From NCBI RefSeq assembly GCF_002077945.1, contig NZ_LVYD01000113.1, forward strand, positions 124,001 through 188,000: 64,000 nucleotides of DNA, in the 5' to 3' direction. How positions within the stretch are numbered: the first letter of the stretch is position 1; every line of letters starts with the position of its first letter. Position numbers and translations under genes: made by a program. The notes beneath the pieces were generated by a model. That model searched no databases. It worked only from the letters and a program-made list of their open reading frames with translations, and was not told where the DNA came from. The stretch comes from Niastella vici (GTDB lineage Bacteria; Bacteroidota; Bacteroidia; Chitinophagales; Chitinophagaceae). Below, in pieces: positions 34,721 to 43,625 of the stretch.

Positions 34721-35989
34721 TTATTTTACTGCTTCCGGGGAAACGGGTGGGGTTTCTTCTTCAGAAGCTTCCGGATCTTCATTTTTTGTCAATGGCAATA
34801 GGAGCACGAGGAATAACAAGGTGGTTGCCGCCGTTTCGGTATACCGGCCGGTAACGGTAAATACCCCAAATGACAACGCACAAAAAAGAATTATTAATTT
34901 ATCCTGGTAGCCCTTTGAAGCCTTCAGCGCCTGCCAGAATGCAGTAGCTACCATTAAAAGATACAGGGTTAAACCGATAAATCCGCTTGAATGAACGATG
35001 TTGGTTAAATCGCCATGCAGGCTTCTGTCGCCCAGCACGCCATGACCGTAATTTCCGGCGCTGTTCCATAATTCAAATCCAAACCAGGGACTATAGGCGT
35101 GGTAAACAAACATATCATTGTATATAAGGGAATATTCAATAAAGCGCTTTTCTTCTGTCAGGGCCCGGTCATCGAGTTTACGTTCCTCTACCCTATCCCT
35201 GATCTCCTGCATAAAACCTGTATTGGCATACACCAGATAACCTAACACAAAGACCAGCCCCCCGATAAGGAAAACCATTTTTGCTTTCTGTTGCGTCATC
35301 ATGGTCAACAGGGCAACCACAACACTTAATGCGCTTAATCCCATAACCGTACGCCGCAGCGTAAGCATGATAAAGAAGAACGATGCCACCGCAAGGAGAA
35401 TAAAAAGGAGCTTTCGTTCACTGACGCCTTTCAGGAATACCACAAAAAAAGCGAAAGGCATGGTATTGAATGCAGCAGCCCAAAGGTTGCCATATAAAAT
35501 ACCGTTGGTGAAACCATACATATCGGTAGGCGCAAACTTATAATGAGTACTGAACAGTGCATTGACTATAAAAAGCGCCAGTATCAGGAACGAAGCATTA
35601 CTTAGTTCCCTGAATGCAACATCGCGCGGGATCTTTTTGTAGAGCGCAGGAATTATTGGCATCATAACAAAGAACCAGGTAACAGAAAAAGCATATGGGC
35701 GTATCAGGTCAAGGTCATGCGATTTATTTAGTAAAAGGAGAAAATAAATACTTATAAGTATTGCCCAAACATTATACTTAATAAACAGGCCGCTTTTTAA
35801 GATGAGTATGATAACGATCAAACTTAACATCCCATAAAAAATAAATGCAGGATGGGTTGTACCAATGATCTTGTCGACAAAAAGCAATACCGGCATATAA
35901 AAAATGCTCAGCTCATTTTTTACGAGCAAACAATAAAAGAAAAGGCCATAGAAAAATACAATTTCAACGAACCAGAAAAAAGGTGTCAT
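34721..35989 (-). CDS. O-antigen ligase/polymerase (Wzy/WaaL) family membrane protein
   Basis: A 422-residue inner-membrane protein with about 11-12 hydrophobic segments. The family pattern is present: LTLRRTVMGLSALSVVVALL (Arg pair at a helix start), then a large periplasmic loop (about 275-345, basic and acidic: RDRVEERKLDDRALTEEKRF) and a His-containing loop HGDLTNIVHSSGFIGLTLYL just before a helix, where the catalytic His usually lies. The C-terminus is cytosolic and Pro/Glu-rich. It would polymerise lipid-linked repeat units after flipping by the Wzx-type protein. Whether it is polymerase or ligase cannot be told by sequence alone. Confidence 0.8.
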   Translation of the reverse strand: MTPFFWFVEIVFFYGLFFYCLLVKNELSIFYMPVLLFVDKIIGTTHPAFIFYGMLSLIVIILILKSGLFIKYNVWAILISIYFLLLLNKSHDLDLIRPYAFSVTWFFVMMPIIPALYKKIPRDVAFRELSNASFLILALFIVNALFSTHYKFAPTDMYGFTNGILYGNLWAAAFNTMPFAFFVVFLKGVSERKLLFILLAVASFFFIMLTLRRTVMGLSALSVVVALLTMMTQQKAKMVFLIGGLVFVLGYLVYANTGFMQEIRDRVEERKLDDRALTEEKRFIEYSLIYNDMFVYHAYSPWFGFELWNSAGNYGHGVLGDRSLHGDLTNIVHSSGFIGLTLYLLMVATAFWQALKASKGYQDKLIILFCALSFGVFTVTGRYTETAATTLLFLVLLLPLTKNEDPEASEEETPPVSPEAVK

Positions 35990-36002
35990 GGCTGCGGGAA
36001 TT

Positions 36003-37136
36003 TCAGTTCATTACAATTGAAAAACGATCGAGGACCAATTGGGAAAATTTTTCATAAAAAACATCGGCGCTCAGGTTTTCCCTGGCATATTGGAGAGATT
36101 GCCTATGCATTTGATGCAGCTTCTGCTGATCTGAAACCAATATTTCAAGCGAGGAGGTAAGTTCTTCCAGGCTGTTTGACCTTACAACAAAACCGTTACC
36201 GCCATTGGTGATATTGAAGCTGGCGCCGCAGGTATCGGTACAAACAACAGGCAACCCATAGCCCAATGCTTCATTGACCGAAACTCCGTATTGTTCGTTT
36301 ATAGCTGGCAGTACAAAAATGTTGTGCGCGGCATACAGTTCGGCCATTTTATTATAAGGAATGTCCTGTTTGAATTCAACGCGGCCGTTCAGTTCCAGCT
36401 TATCTGCTTCCTGCCTGATGACCCTGTAATTGAGTTGTTGCTCGGGGGTTGCACATTCGCCGGCAATGGTTGCAGAAAACCGGTACCTGTCTTTAAGGGA
36501 GTGCAGGGCCTGCAGGAACAAGGCGTGTTTCTTTCTTTCCTGGTGATACTTGCCCACCATCAATATCCTGGGTGCTTCCCCCGAAAAATTGTTGTTGTTC
36601 TTTTCTTCGCCGTTAACAATAACAGGCAAAGGAACATAATACATATATTTCAACGCACCGTTATTTACTGACTCAGGACTGGTTTTTACCGGGCTCATCC
36701 AGGCAGCTTTAAAAAAACGAATGGTCCCTTTTTGTTTTAACAGCGTTCGCCACGATCTGTATCTGTTTATATCTTCCTGCGTATAAAAAATGATCTTTGC
36801 GTTTGTAAGCCGCGCATAAATTGCCACAGTAAGAGAAAATAATTTAAAAGGATCGCGAATGACCACCATGTCGGGCTTCAGTTGTTTAAAAGTGCGCCAG
36901 TACTTTGCCAACTGCGGAAAATAATTTCTTCGGGTAGCTGCGCCTTTTCCAAAAAGTTTTTCGGCGACCAGCGACAATTTACTTTGTTTGAATTGTGCAG
37001 GTTTTATTATGCTGTGATCTTCGGTTGGGCCAATACTTGCGGCATGAAAAATTACCTCATGCTTTTTTTCGATCAGCTTTTTTATCAATTGAACCTGGTT
37101 GGTATGAAACCGGGGGGCCACGAAAAGAATTTTCAT
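36003..37136 (-). CDS. Glycosyltransferase family 4 (GT-B)
   Basis: A 377-residue GT4 enzyme: MKILFVAPRFHTNQVQLIKK at the start, MVVIRDPFKLFSLTVAIYAR, ILMVGKYHQERKKHALFLQ at the start of the donor domain, then the E-x7-E motif in NEQYGVSVNEALGYGLPVV with TDTCGASFN. It lies between polymerase and flippase genes with gaps of 13 and 9 bp. It adds one residue of the repeat unit at the inner membrane. Confidence 0.88.
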   Translation of the reverse strand: MKILFVAPRFHTNQVQLIKKLIEKKHEVIFHAASIGPTEDHSIIKPAQFKQSKLSLVAEKLFGKGAATRRNYFPQLAKYWRTFKQLKPDMVVIRDPFKLFSLTVAIYARLTNAKIIFYTQEDINRYRSWRTLLKQKGTIRFFKAAWMSPVKTSPESVNNGALKYMYYVPLPVIVNGEEKNNNNFSGEAPRILMVGKYHQERKKHALFLQALHSLKDRYRFSATIAGECATPEQQLNYRVIRQEADKLELNGRVEFKQDIPYNKMAELYAAHNIFVLPAINEQYGVSVNEALGYGLPVVCTDTCGASFNITNGGNGFVVRSNSLEELTSSLEILVSDQQKLHQMHRQSLQYARENLSADVFYEKFSQLVLDRFSIVMN

Positions 37137-37145
37137 AAGTTTCTT

Positions 37146-38747
37146 TTAATTTTTACTGAAGCCTGTATCCGATCTGAAGAATTTTATCGACGTAACCAGG
37201 TCCCGTAATTCTCCTCTGTCTGTTCTATTCAATCCCAAAAAATAAAACACGAGCAAAGCGCTAACGAATGCCAGGGGGGCAAAAACTATTAACTGATAAA
37301 TGCCGGCTGTTGCTGTTTTTGTGGCCAGCCACCAGGCCAGCGCCAGCATAAGCAGCGCCGTTACAGAGGGCCTGAAGTTGATGATGGATGCAGCCCGTGT
37401 TCCGGCATTTATTATTGTTGACAGTACTTTCCGTTGTCCTATAAACAAATACAATCTGCTTATCATAAAACTGAGGCAAAGTCCGGAAATGCCCATATAA
37501 CTCACCAGTAAAACGCCAAAACCGGCAAACAACAACGCAGAAATGAGGGTAAGAATAACCTTTTTCTTAATGTCCAATGTTGCGCTGATGATACAGGCGT
37601 CATTCTTTACAAAAGTATCCTGAATGGTCATGATCATTATCAGCATATTGGCGGTATGGCCGGCAAAATGCCTGTTGCCCACCCATACGCTTAAAAATGA
37701 TTGATTGAAAAGTATGATGGTAACCCCAAACGCTGTAGTTAGCAGTAAAGAGATATTGTTTAATTTTTTTCTTACGGCATTCACCCGGGCATAATCTTTA
37801 AGGCCCAGCAGCTTTCCTATTCCGGGCATTATGCCAAGGATCAACCTGTTTATGATTCCCTGTAAAGCGGCAGGTATAAACTTCGTCAATGTGTAATATG
37901 CTACGGTGACCGGTCCTGCTATTACCCCCAGCAGCACCTTATCACTGTTCGTATTCAGCATATTGGCGCCTGCATCGGCCAGGTACCAGGCGCTTAATTT
38001 ACCGAACCGGAAAATATCTGACCGGTTTGGTTTGCTGAACCCGAACCATTCCACATTTCTTTTTACCACCACATAAAATGATATTCCGATCACCAGCGTA
38101 TCCAATAGCTGAACAAGGGCCAGCCCTGTTAACCCATAACCCAATTTAAGCGCCAGCACCTTCAGGCCCCCGCCGGCGATCACGATAGCGGCCCGCAGTC
38201 CCATGCGTTTGAAGGTAAGGTTCATTCCCCGCAGTATGGCTTCAAACATTTCGAAGATCTTAAACACAAGCACTGAAAAGATCAGTAGCGAGCAAGTGAT
38301 CCTGATCAGGCTGTAATGCGCTTTGGCTGCATGCGTAATATAGGGAGCATACCAGGTGATAACAGTACCGGCAATTAATATCACCGGCATTACCAATAGC
38401 ATTACAACAAAAGCGGCCCCAGCCTCGCGTTTCAATTCTTCTGCAGTAGCCACGTCTTTTTTCTGTGCCACCGTCCATTTCAGCACTTGTGATGACCGGG
38501 TATCTACAATAGTAGCATAATTGGTAAACTGGCCAAGCATTTGCCAGATACCGAATAAAGAAGTTCCCAGTCCCGTGATCATGAAAGGATTTACAAACAA
38601 ACCGGCGAGCCGGTTTGCTGTATAATCCAGTATGCTTGATACGGTATTCAGGTACGCTCGTTGCTTCAGGTTTTCTTTGGTCCCTCTTTTCTTTTTCTCA
38701 AGACCAGCATCTTCAGAGGGTTTACCTATTATTGGTTTTTCAATCAT
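37146..38747 (-). CDS. Wzx-type polysaccharide flippase (MOP superfamily)
   Basis: A 533-residue membrane protein with 12-14 predicted helices. After a basic, cytosolic 30-residue start come YTANRLAGLFVNPFMITGLG and LGIWQMLGQFTNYATIVDTR, the latter typical of Wzx proteins. A conserved centre NSDKVLLGVIAGPVTVAYYT follows. It would move lipid-linked repeat units across the inner membrane. The N-terminal Lys/Glu-rich extension is somewhat longer than usual, and the final loop after the last helix is short. Confidence 0.88.
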   Translation of the reverse strand: MIEKPIIGKPSEDAGLEKKKRGTKENLKQRAYLNTVSSILDYTANRLAGLFVNPFMITGLGTSLFGIWQMLGQFTNYATIVDTRSSQVLKWTVAQKKDVATAEELKREAGAAFVVMLLVMPVILIAGTVITWYAPYITHAAKAHYSLIRITCSLLIFSVLVFKIFEMFEAILRGMNLTFKRMGLRAAIVIAGGGLKVLALKLGYGLTGLALVQLLDTLVIGISFYVVVKRNVEWFGFSKPNRSDIFRFGKLSAWYLADAGANMLNTNSDKVLLGVIAGPVTVAYYTLTKFIPAALQGIINRLILGIMPGIGKLLGLKDYARVNAVRKKLNNISLLLTTAFGVTIILFNQSFLSVWVGNRHFAGHTANMLIMIMTIQDTFVKNDACIISATLDIKKKVILTLISALLFAGFGVLLVSYMGISGLCLSFMISRLYLFIGQRKVLSTIINAGTRAASIINFRPSVTALLMLALAWWLATKTATAGIYQLIVFAPLAFVSALLVFYFLGLNRTDRGELRDLVTSIKFFRSDTGFSKN

Positions 38748-38758
38748 TGCGTTTGTTA

Positions 38759-39847
38759 TTAATATGCTTTATTCAAATGATCTATTTCCACCTGTTCAAC
38801 CGCATAAAACTGCCGGTACCAGGCTATAAATTGCCGAAGCCCTGTTTGAACCGGTGTAGTGGGTCTATAGTCAAAGTTGGTTGCCAGGTCATTTATATCG
38901 GCCCAGGTAGTGAGCACATCACTCCGTTCCAGGTCCTTCATTTCTATTTTTGCTTTTTTTCCGCAATTCATTTCTATTTCCCTGATGAAATCCATTAACT
39001 CAACCGGGTTATCGTTACCGATATTATAAATGCGATATGGAGCTGATGAACAGGATGGATCAGGGCTCAGCCCATTCCAGGCGAAAGCGGGTGCTGCCGG
39101 TTTATCGAGCACGTGCACAATGCCTTCCACGATATCATCTATATAAGTGAAATCGCGTTTCATTTTACCCTGGTTGTACACGGTAATAGGCTGCCCCTTC
39201 ATTATGGCATCTGCAAAAAGGAAACAGGCCATATCGGGCCTGCCCCATGGCCCATACACCGTGAAAAAGCGCAAACCGGTAGTGGGTATATTAAACAAAT
39301 GGCTGTATACATGCGCCATCAGCTCATTTGATTTTTTTGTAGCTGCGTATAATGAAACAGGATGATTGGTGCACTGGGTAACCGAGAATGGCATCTGTTC
39401 ATTCAAACCATATACGCTGCTTGAGCTTGCATAAACCAGGTGCAATATGTTGTTTTGCCGGCAGGCTTCCAATACATTCAGGAAGCCGGTAATATTTGAT
39501 TGTATATAAACATCGGGATTGCTCATGGAATACCGCACGCCCGCCTGGGCTGCCAGATGGGCAACCAGATCAAATTTTTCCTTTTTAAAAAGGGTTATGA
39601 TCTCTCTTTTATCTTCCAGGTTCAGTTTAATGAACCGGTAATTATTGTACCTGCGGCTTTTCACCGGTTTGTTCCAGGCAATGCTGGTTCGGTCGATCCC
39701 GTTATCGGCCAAACGGGCATACTTTAAATTAACATCGTAATATTCATTGATGTTATCAATGCCTGTTACGTCGTCGCCCCGTTCAAGCAATTTTTTTGTG
39801 AGGAAGTAGCCAATAAAGCCGGCACTTCCTGTAACCAGTATTTTCAT
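38759..39847 (-). CDS. Extended SDR, UDP-glucuronate 4-epimerase type
   Basis: A 362-residue NAD-dependent sugar-nucleotide epimerase. The start is ATG 39847 (MKILVTGSAGFIGYF); the longer frame would overlap the wzc gene. GxxGxxG is at 7-13, AAQAGVRYSMSNPDVY at about 99-114, the SSSS stretch at 141-144, and YAATK with catalytic Tyr 167 and Lys 171. Then come LRFFTVYGPWGRPDMA and MKRDFTYIDDIVEGI. QAGVRYSM-NP and VYGPWGRPDMA are hallmarks of UDP-GlcA 4-epimerases (UDP-GalA formation). In contrast to the SDR at 18031, the active site is intact. The UDP-GlcA source is not obvious in this window if the dehydrogenase at 25503 makes GDP-mannuronate. Confidence 0.88.
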   Translation of the reverse strand: MKILVTGSAGFIGYFLTKKLLERGDDVTGIDNINEYYDVNLKYARLADNGIDRTSIAWNKPVKSRRYNNYRFIKLNLEDKREIITLFKKEKFDLVAHLAAQAGVRYSMSNPDVYIQSNITGFLNVLEACRQNNILHLVYASSSSVYGLNEQMPFSVTQCTNHPVSLYAATKKSNELMAHVYSHLFNIPTTGLRFFTVYGPWGRPDMACFLFADAIMKGQPITVYNQGKMKRDFTYIDDIVEGIVHVLDKPAAPAFAWNGLSPDPSCSSAPYRIYNIGNDNPVELMDFIREIEMNCGKKAKIEMKDLERSDVLTTWADINDLATNFDYRPTTPVQTGLRQFIAWYRQFYAVEQVEIDHLNKAY

Positions 39848-39848
39848 A

Positions 39849-42230
39849 CTAAGCGTGTTGCAATTTGTGTTTTCGGCTCCGTTTTTCGCGATATACATTT
39901 TCGTAGCCATACCCATAACTATAGCCATACATGCGCTTCAAAACACCTCTCGATCTGATGCCATTGAATACAATGTGCGGATTTTTCAATGCTTTGAATT
40001 TATTATTGCTATCGAGTATTTGCACCATAGCTTTTGGTGTACGACCATGCCGCATAACAAACAGGGTCATATCGCAATATTCAGAGAATACATATGATTC
40101 TGAAACCGGGTCAATGGGGGAAGCATCGAGCACGATGTAATCGAATGTATTGCTGAGATACTGTAGCAGGCTCTTTAACCGGCTGCTCAAAATAAGTTCT
40201 CTTGAATTATCTTTTTGCTGACCGGCCCCAATCACAAATAAATTATCGTCAGTGGTACTGCTGATGATCTCTTCAGGCGTCTTTGTTCCTTCGAGGAACT
40301 CAGCAACGCCCGCTTCGTTGGCCACACCCATAATAGAAGAAGCTTTTGGAATGCGAATATCAAGGTCAACCAGCACCACTTTGTTACCGGCCAGGGCCAG
40401 GCTTCGGGCCAGGTTGGTACTGATATAGGTCTTTCCTTCTGATGATATGCTGGAAGTGACCAGGATCCTTTTTATTGCCAGCTCCTTTTGCCGGCCAACC
40501 AATGCAATGGCAGCCCGCAGATGCCGGAACTGCTCGGCAACGACCGATACTTTGGAACCGGTCTTTATAAGCGAAGCATCTTCTTTATTGGCTGAAATTT
40601 CTGCAATAATTGGCGCATTGGTCAACGATTCTATTTCAGACCTGAACAGGATCTTTTTGTTCAGCAATTCTTTGGCAGAAACGTACGCGATGCCCAGGCC
40701 AAGGAAACCAACCAAAACCGCAAAATAAACCAGCATCTTTTTGGGACTAACTGGCAAAACGGAAGAATTGGCCATATCGATGATCTTGCTGTCTGAAACG
40801 GCAGAGGAACTTGCCAATGCGGTTTGCTCCCGTTTTTCGAGCAGGAAGTCATAGATGCTCCTCTTTATGGCCTGCTCCCGGCTAATAGCCAACAACTCTT
40901 TTTCCTTTTGGGGAATGCCGCGCAGCATGGAATTATAATTGCCACTTGTAGACGTGAGGTCTTTTTTTCCGGCTTCCAGGTTGATGCGGTGCATGCGCAG
41001 TTTTTCGAGGATCATTGGACGGGTTTGTTCTATAACTTTCGCCAATTCAATGGCAGCAGGATTATTCTCGCCGGTTGTTTTCATCAGCTTCCCGTATTCG
41101 ACCTTTGCGGTGTACATCTTTTGCATGAGATCGGTGAGCACCGGATCGGGTATGTCCATAGTAGAAGGCACTGTCTCGGTGTTGTTATCTTTCGAATTTG
41201 CATAGCGCTCCATTTCATCCAATGCCGCCAGTTCCATACTGAGATCGGCTATTTTCCGGTCATTGGTGCCCACATTTTCCAAATACTGTTTGCCCTGCTC
41301 AGTAAGATCAACTACTCCCTGATTTGTCCTGAACGTTTGTATTTTACCTTCTATAGAATCCAGCTCATGTCGAACACTTTTCAAACGGGTCTCAATAAAA
41401 GCGAGCGTATTGGCCGCGGTTCCTCTTTGTTCGTCTATTGATAGCTGGTTATACGCCAGCAGCAGGTGGTTCATAATATCTTCACCCCGTTGAGGCACTG
41501 CATCGCTGTACGTGAGGTCCATTGTTGAAGACAACTTGTTCTCGGATGTCACAACGAGATTGAGACTGATGGTGGGCGCCAGGTTCTTCGTTTTGTACAG
41601 ATCAAAATAAAGCTGGCCGGTAGAGTCAGTTGTTTGCCTGGCATTTTTTTCAAACTTCAATACGCCATACGGTGTATTACACCAGGTGTTCATTGGATAG
41701 GCCTTTTTATCAATGACCACTTCTTTAATTTCTTTTGAGGCTTTTCCATTTGGGCCGGGAAAATAATTAACTGAGAAAAGTACATCCGTATCGCCCGTCT
41801 CCTTCACCTGGTCAGGGTCCTGGGCCACAATGGTAATGGGTGAGCTGAGGTAAGCTGAAGTGGCATGCATTTTCAGGCTGCCAAAATCAGCCGCCTCAGA
41901 CACCGGCGCATATAAATGTAGCTGGTTGATCACATCTGTTATCAGTTTCCTGGAATGAATGACCTCCATTTCATTTTCAACGATATTTTTTGTGGGAAAG
42001 ATCTGCAGGGCTTCACCCATACCCGATTCATCCACACCCTTTTTTTCGTCTTTTACCATTACGGTAGCATAGGTTTCATAAACAGGAGTAGCAAAAAAAT
42101 TCAGGTAAACCAATGCCCCTGCAGAACCAAGCACAATCAGTATCAGGAACAAAGGCCAGTAGGGCAGGTACCAGTTTAGGGCAAGTGAAATGATATTCAT
42201 TTCATTGCCTGTCTTTTTGTGTGTTTGCAT
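39849..42230 (-). CDS. Wzc-type polysaccharide copolymerase with BY-kinase domain
   Basis: A 793-residue inner-membrane protein that controls EPS chain length and export by tyrosine autophosphorylation. Two membrane helices (about 22-45 and 503-525) bracket a periplasmic Wzz-like domain with long helices. The cytosolic kinase carries Walker A in TSSISSEGKT (592-601), Walker A' VLVDLDIR (Asp 622/624) and Walker B YIVLDASP (Asp 702). The C-terminus bears six tyrosines within 768-780 (YGYSYGYGYENVY), followed by a basic tail. Walker A' has Ile where Leu is usual (DLDIR for DLDLR). It follows wza with a 2-bp gap, the usual order in Wzy-dependent systems. Confidence 0.92.
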   Translation of the reverse strand: MQTHKKTGNEMNIISLALNWYLPYWPLFLILIVLGSAGALVYLNFFATPVYETYATVMVKDEKKGVDESGMGEALQIFPTKNIVENEMEVIHSRKLITDVINQLHLYAPVSEAADFGSLKMHATSAYLSSPITIVAQDPDQVKETGDTDVLFSVNYFPGPNGKASKEIKEVVIDKKAYPMNTWCNTPYGVLKFEKNARQTTDSTGQLYFDLYKTKNLAPTISLNLVVTSENKLSSTMDLTYSDAVPQRGEDIMNHLLLAYNQLSIDEQRGTAANTLAFIETRLKSVRHELDSIEGKIQTFRTNQGVVDLTEQGKQYLENVGTNDRKIADLSMELAALDEMERYANSKDNNTETVPSTMDIPDPVLTDLMQKMYTAKVEYGKLMKTTGENNPAAIELAKVIEQTRPMILEKLRMHRINLEAGKKDLTSTSGNYNSMLRGIPQKEKELLAISREQAIKRSIYDFLLEKREQTALASSSAVSDSKIIDMANSSVLPVSPKKMLVYFAVLVGFLGLGIAYVSAKELLNKKILFRSEIESLTNAPIIAEISANKEDASLIKTGSKVSVVAEQFRHLRAAIALVGRQKELAIKRILVTSSISSEGKTYISTNLARSLALAGNKVVLVDLDIRIPKASSIMGVANEAGVAEFLEGTKTPEEIISSTTDDNLFVIGAGQQKDNSRELILSSRLKSLLQYLSNTFDYIVLDASPIDPVSESYVFSEYCDMTLFVMRHGRTPKAMVQILDSNNKFKALKNPHIVFNGIRSRGVLKRMYGYSYGYGYENVYREKRSRKHKLQHA

Positions 42231-42232
42231 GA

Positions 42233-43036
42233 CTATCTGTTTAAACGATAAAAAAGTACAGCGGCCAGCGAGAGCCCGCTCAAGATAACCGGGAGCCAGT
42301 TGTGAACATTGCCCGAAGTAGATACTTTCGCTTTATTGGGTTCTACATAAACTATATCATTCGACCTGAGATAATAATAGGGCGAGGTAAGCAGGGTGCC
42401 CGAGTTCAGATCAATTCGCTGCACGATCCTGCTTCCATTTTCTTCCCTGATCACCGCAACGTTGTTGCGCCGGGCGTAAACCGTGAGATCGCCGGCAAAG
42501 CCCAGGGCTTCCAGAATATTTATTTTTTCATCGGGCACATTGATCACCATTGGATGGGCTACTTCGCCCAGCACAGTAACTTTAAAATTCAGGTAACGAA
42601 CGTTTACAACCGGGTACAGCAGGTATTTATTTTCAACAAGGTTCGTTGTTATATTTTCTTTCAGCTCTTTTTTTGTAAGGCCTGCTGCTTTTATGCGGCC
42701 GAGCATAGGCATATCTATATACCCATCCTGGTCAACCAGGTAACCGACGGCCTGCGTGGAGGTATAACCAACCGCCTGGGTCGACACGGTTATAGCCGTA
42801 TTGAAAGGCTGGCTTGCTATTGCATTCGGGCTGCTGACGGTAATACTAAGCAGATCGTTCTTTTGAATAACAGGCTCCAGGTTCTCAACGGCATTTTTAA
42901 TTACTGTACCATTAACGTCATTCAGGTACGTTACCTTTTTCATATTGGTACAGGCCGTGAACAATACACCGCATACTACAGCGGCATACAGCCAGGCATG
43001 CCTGTGCGGCTTGCTGTTTTTTTGATATGTTTTCAC
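42233..43036 (-). CDS. Wza-like polysaccharide export lipoprotein
   Basis: A 267-residue outer-membrane export protein. The start codon is GTG, and its GTGA overlaps the upxY stop. The signal ends in the lipobox LFTAC (Cys about 29). A polysaccharide-export (PES) domain at about 50-160 contains IQKNDLLSITVSSPNAIA, YLVDQDGYIDMPMLGRIKAA and VNVRYLNFKVTVLGEV, then SLBB-like segments (about 165-235: INILEALGFAGDLT, YYYLRSNDIVYVEPNKAK). A C-terminal helix (LPVILSGLSLAAVLFYRL) follows. An 8-residue tandem copy, STQAVGYT-STQAVGYL, sits at about 85-100, a small in-frame duplication. It forms the outer-membrane channel partner of the Wzc protein. Confidence 0.9.
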   Translation of the reverse strand: MKTYQKNSKPHRHAWLYAAVVCGVLFTACTNMKKVTYLNDVNGTVIKNAVENLEPVIQKNDLLSITVSSPNAIASQPFNTAITVSTQAVGYTSTQAVGYLVDQDGYIDMPMLGRIKAAGLTKKELKENITTNLVENKYLLYPVVNVRYLNFKVTVLGEVAHPMVINVPDEKINILEALGFAGDLTVYARRNNVAVIREENGSRIVQRIDLNSGTLLTSPYYYLRSNDIVYVEPNKAKVSTSGNVHNWLPVILSGLSLAAVLFYRLNR

Positions 43037-43584
43037 GATAATAATAATTGATAATAAAATAATAGGATGAACAACAGCTCTCCCCTGCTTCTGGTGCTAA
43101 CCACCTCTACATTCGATTTGGGAATTTCAGCCAGCATGGCATAACCCAATGAAGGCAGAAATACCCTGAGACTTTTGCCCAGTACTTCCATTACTTTACC
43201 TTCCTGTTCCATAAATAATCCGCATTTTATGCGTACCGTATCATCAACTTCCACGTCCAGTCTTTCCAGTCTAACGCTGCTGTATTCAAGCAGGAAGTTC
43301 CTGACCAGTTCAATTTCAGCATCGCGTATTACGGCCGGCTTACCCTGCCAGCTTACATAATTAAGTACGCCATCTGTTTGCAGCACGCTTAAATATTCTT
43401 TATCGGTTATGCGCACAAAAACATAAGAGGTGAACAATGGCTCAAACATAATTTTTTTCCGGTCGCTCCATTGCCGCGCTACTTTGTTCAGCGGGCAATA
43501 ATTTTCGATGTCTTTACGGGTTAATAAAGTAGCAACTTTTTTCTCCCATTTGGCATGTGTATAGATTGCATACCATTTTTTCAT
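43033..43584 (-). CDS. UpxY-type transcription antiterminator (NusG/RfaH paralogue)
   Basis: A 183-residue NusG-like protein that, like Bacteroides UpxY proteins, should bind RNA polymerase and suppress termination in its own long operon. The NGN domain begins MKKWYAIYTHAKWEKKVATL, and FEPLFTSYVFVRI is the typical RNA-polymerase-facing segment. The KOW part includes EQEGKVMEVLGKSLRVFLP. ATG 43584 is preferred; an upstream in-frame extension to 43671 lies in the repeated leader. The last 15 residues (ELLFILLFYYQLLLS) are encoded by a TTATTA-rich simple repeat and run into the wza GTG. It is the first gene of the 30-kb operon, with a leader of about 1 kb. Confidence 0.9.
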   Translation of the reverse strand: MKKWYAIYTHAKWEKKVATLLTRKDIENYCPLNKVARQWSDRKKIMFEPLFTSYVFVRITDKEYLSVLQTDGVLNYVSWQGKPAVIRDAEIELVRNFLLEYSSVRLERLDVEVDDTVRIKCGLFMEQEGKVMEVLGKSLRVFLPSLGYAMLAEIPKSNVEVVSTRSRGELLFILLFYYQLLLS

Positions 43585-43625
43585 AAGCGCAATTTTAAAG
43601 TTGGTATTGATCAATGGCCCAGACG

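Noticed and set aside
13420-43584. An exosortase/PEP-CTERM-type EPS system, suggested by FemAB-like proteins and a deacetylase
   Set aside because: No exosortase-like protein or PEP-CTERM tail was found; the membrane protein at 34721 matches the Wzy/WaaL pattern.
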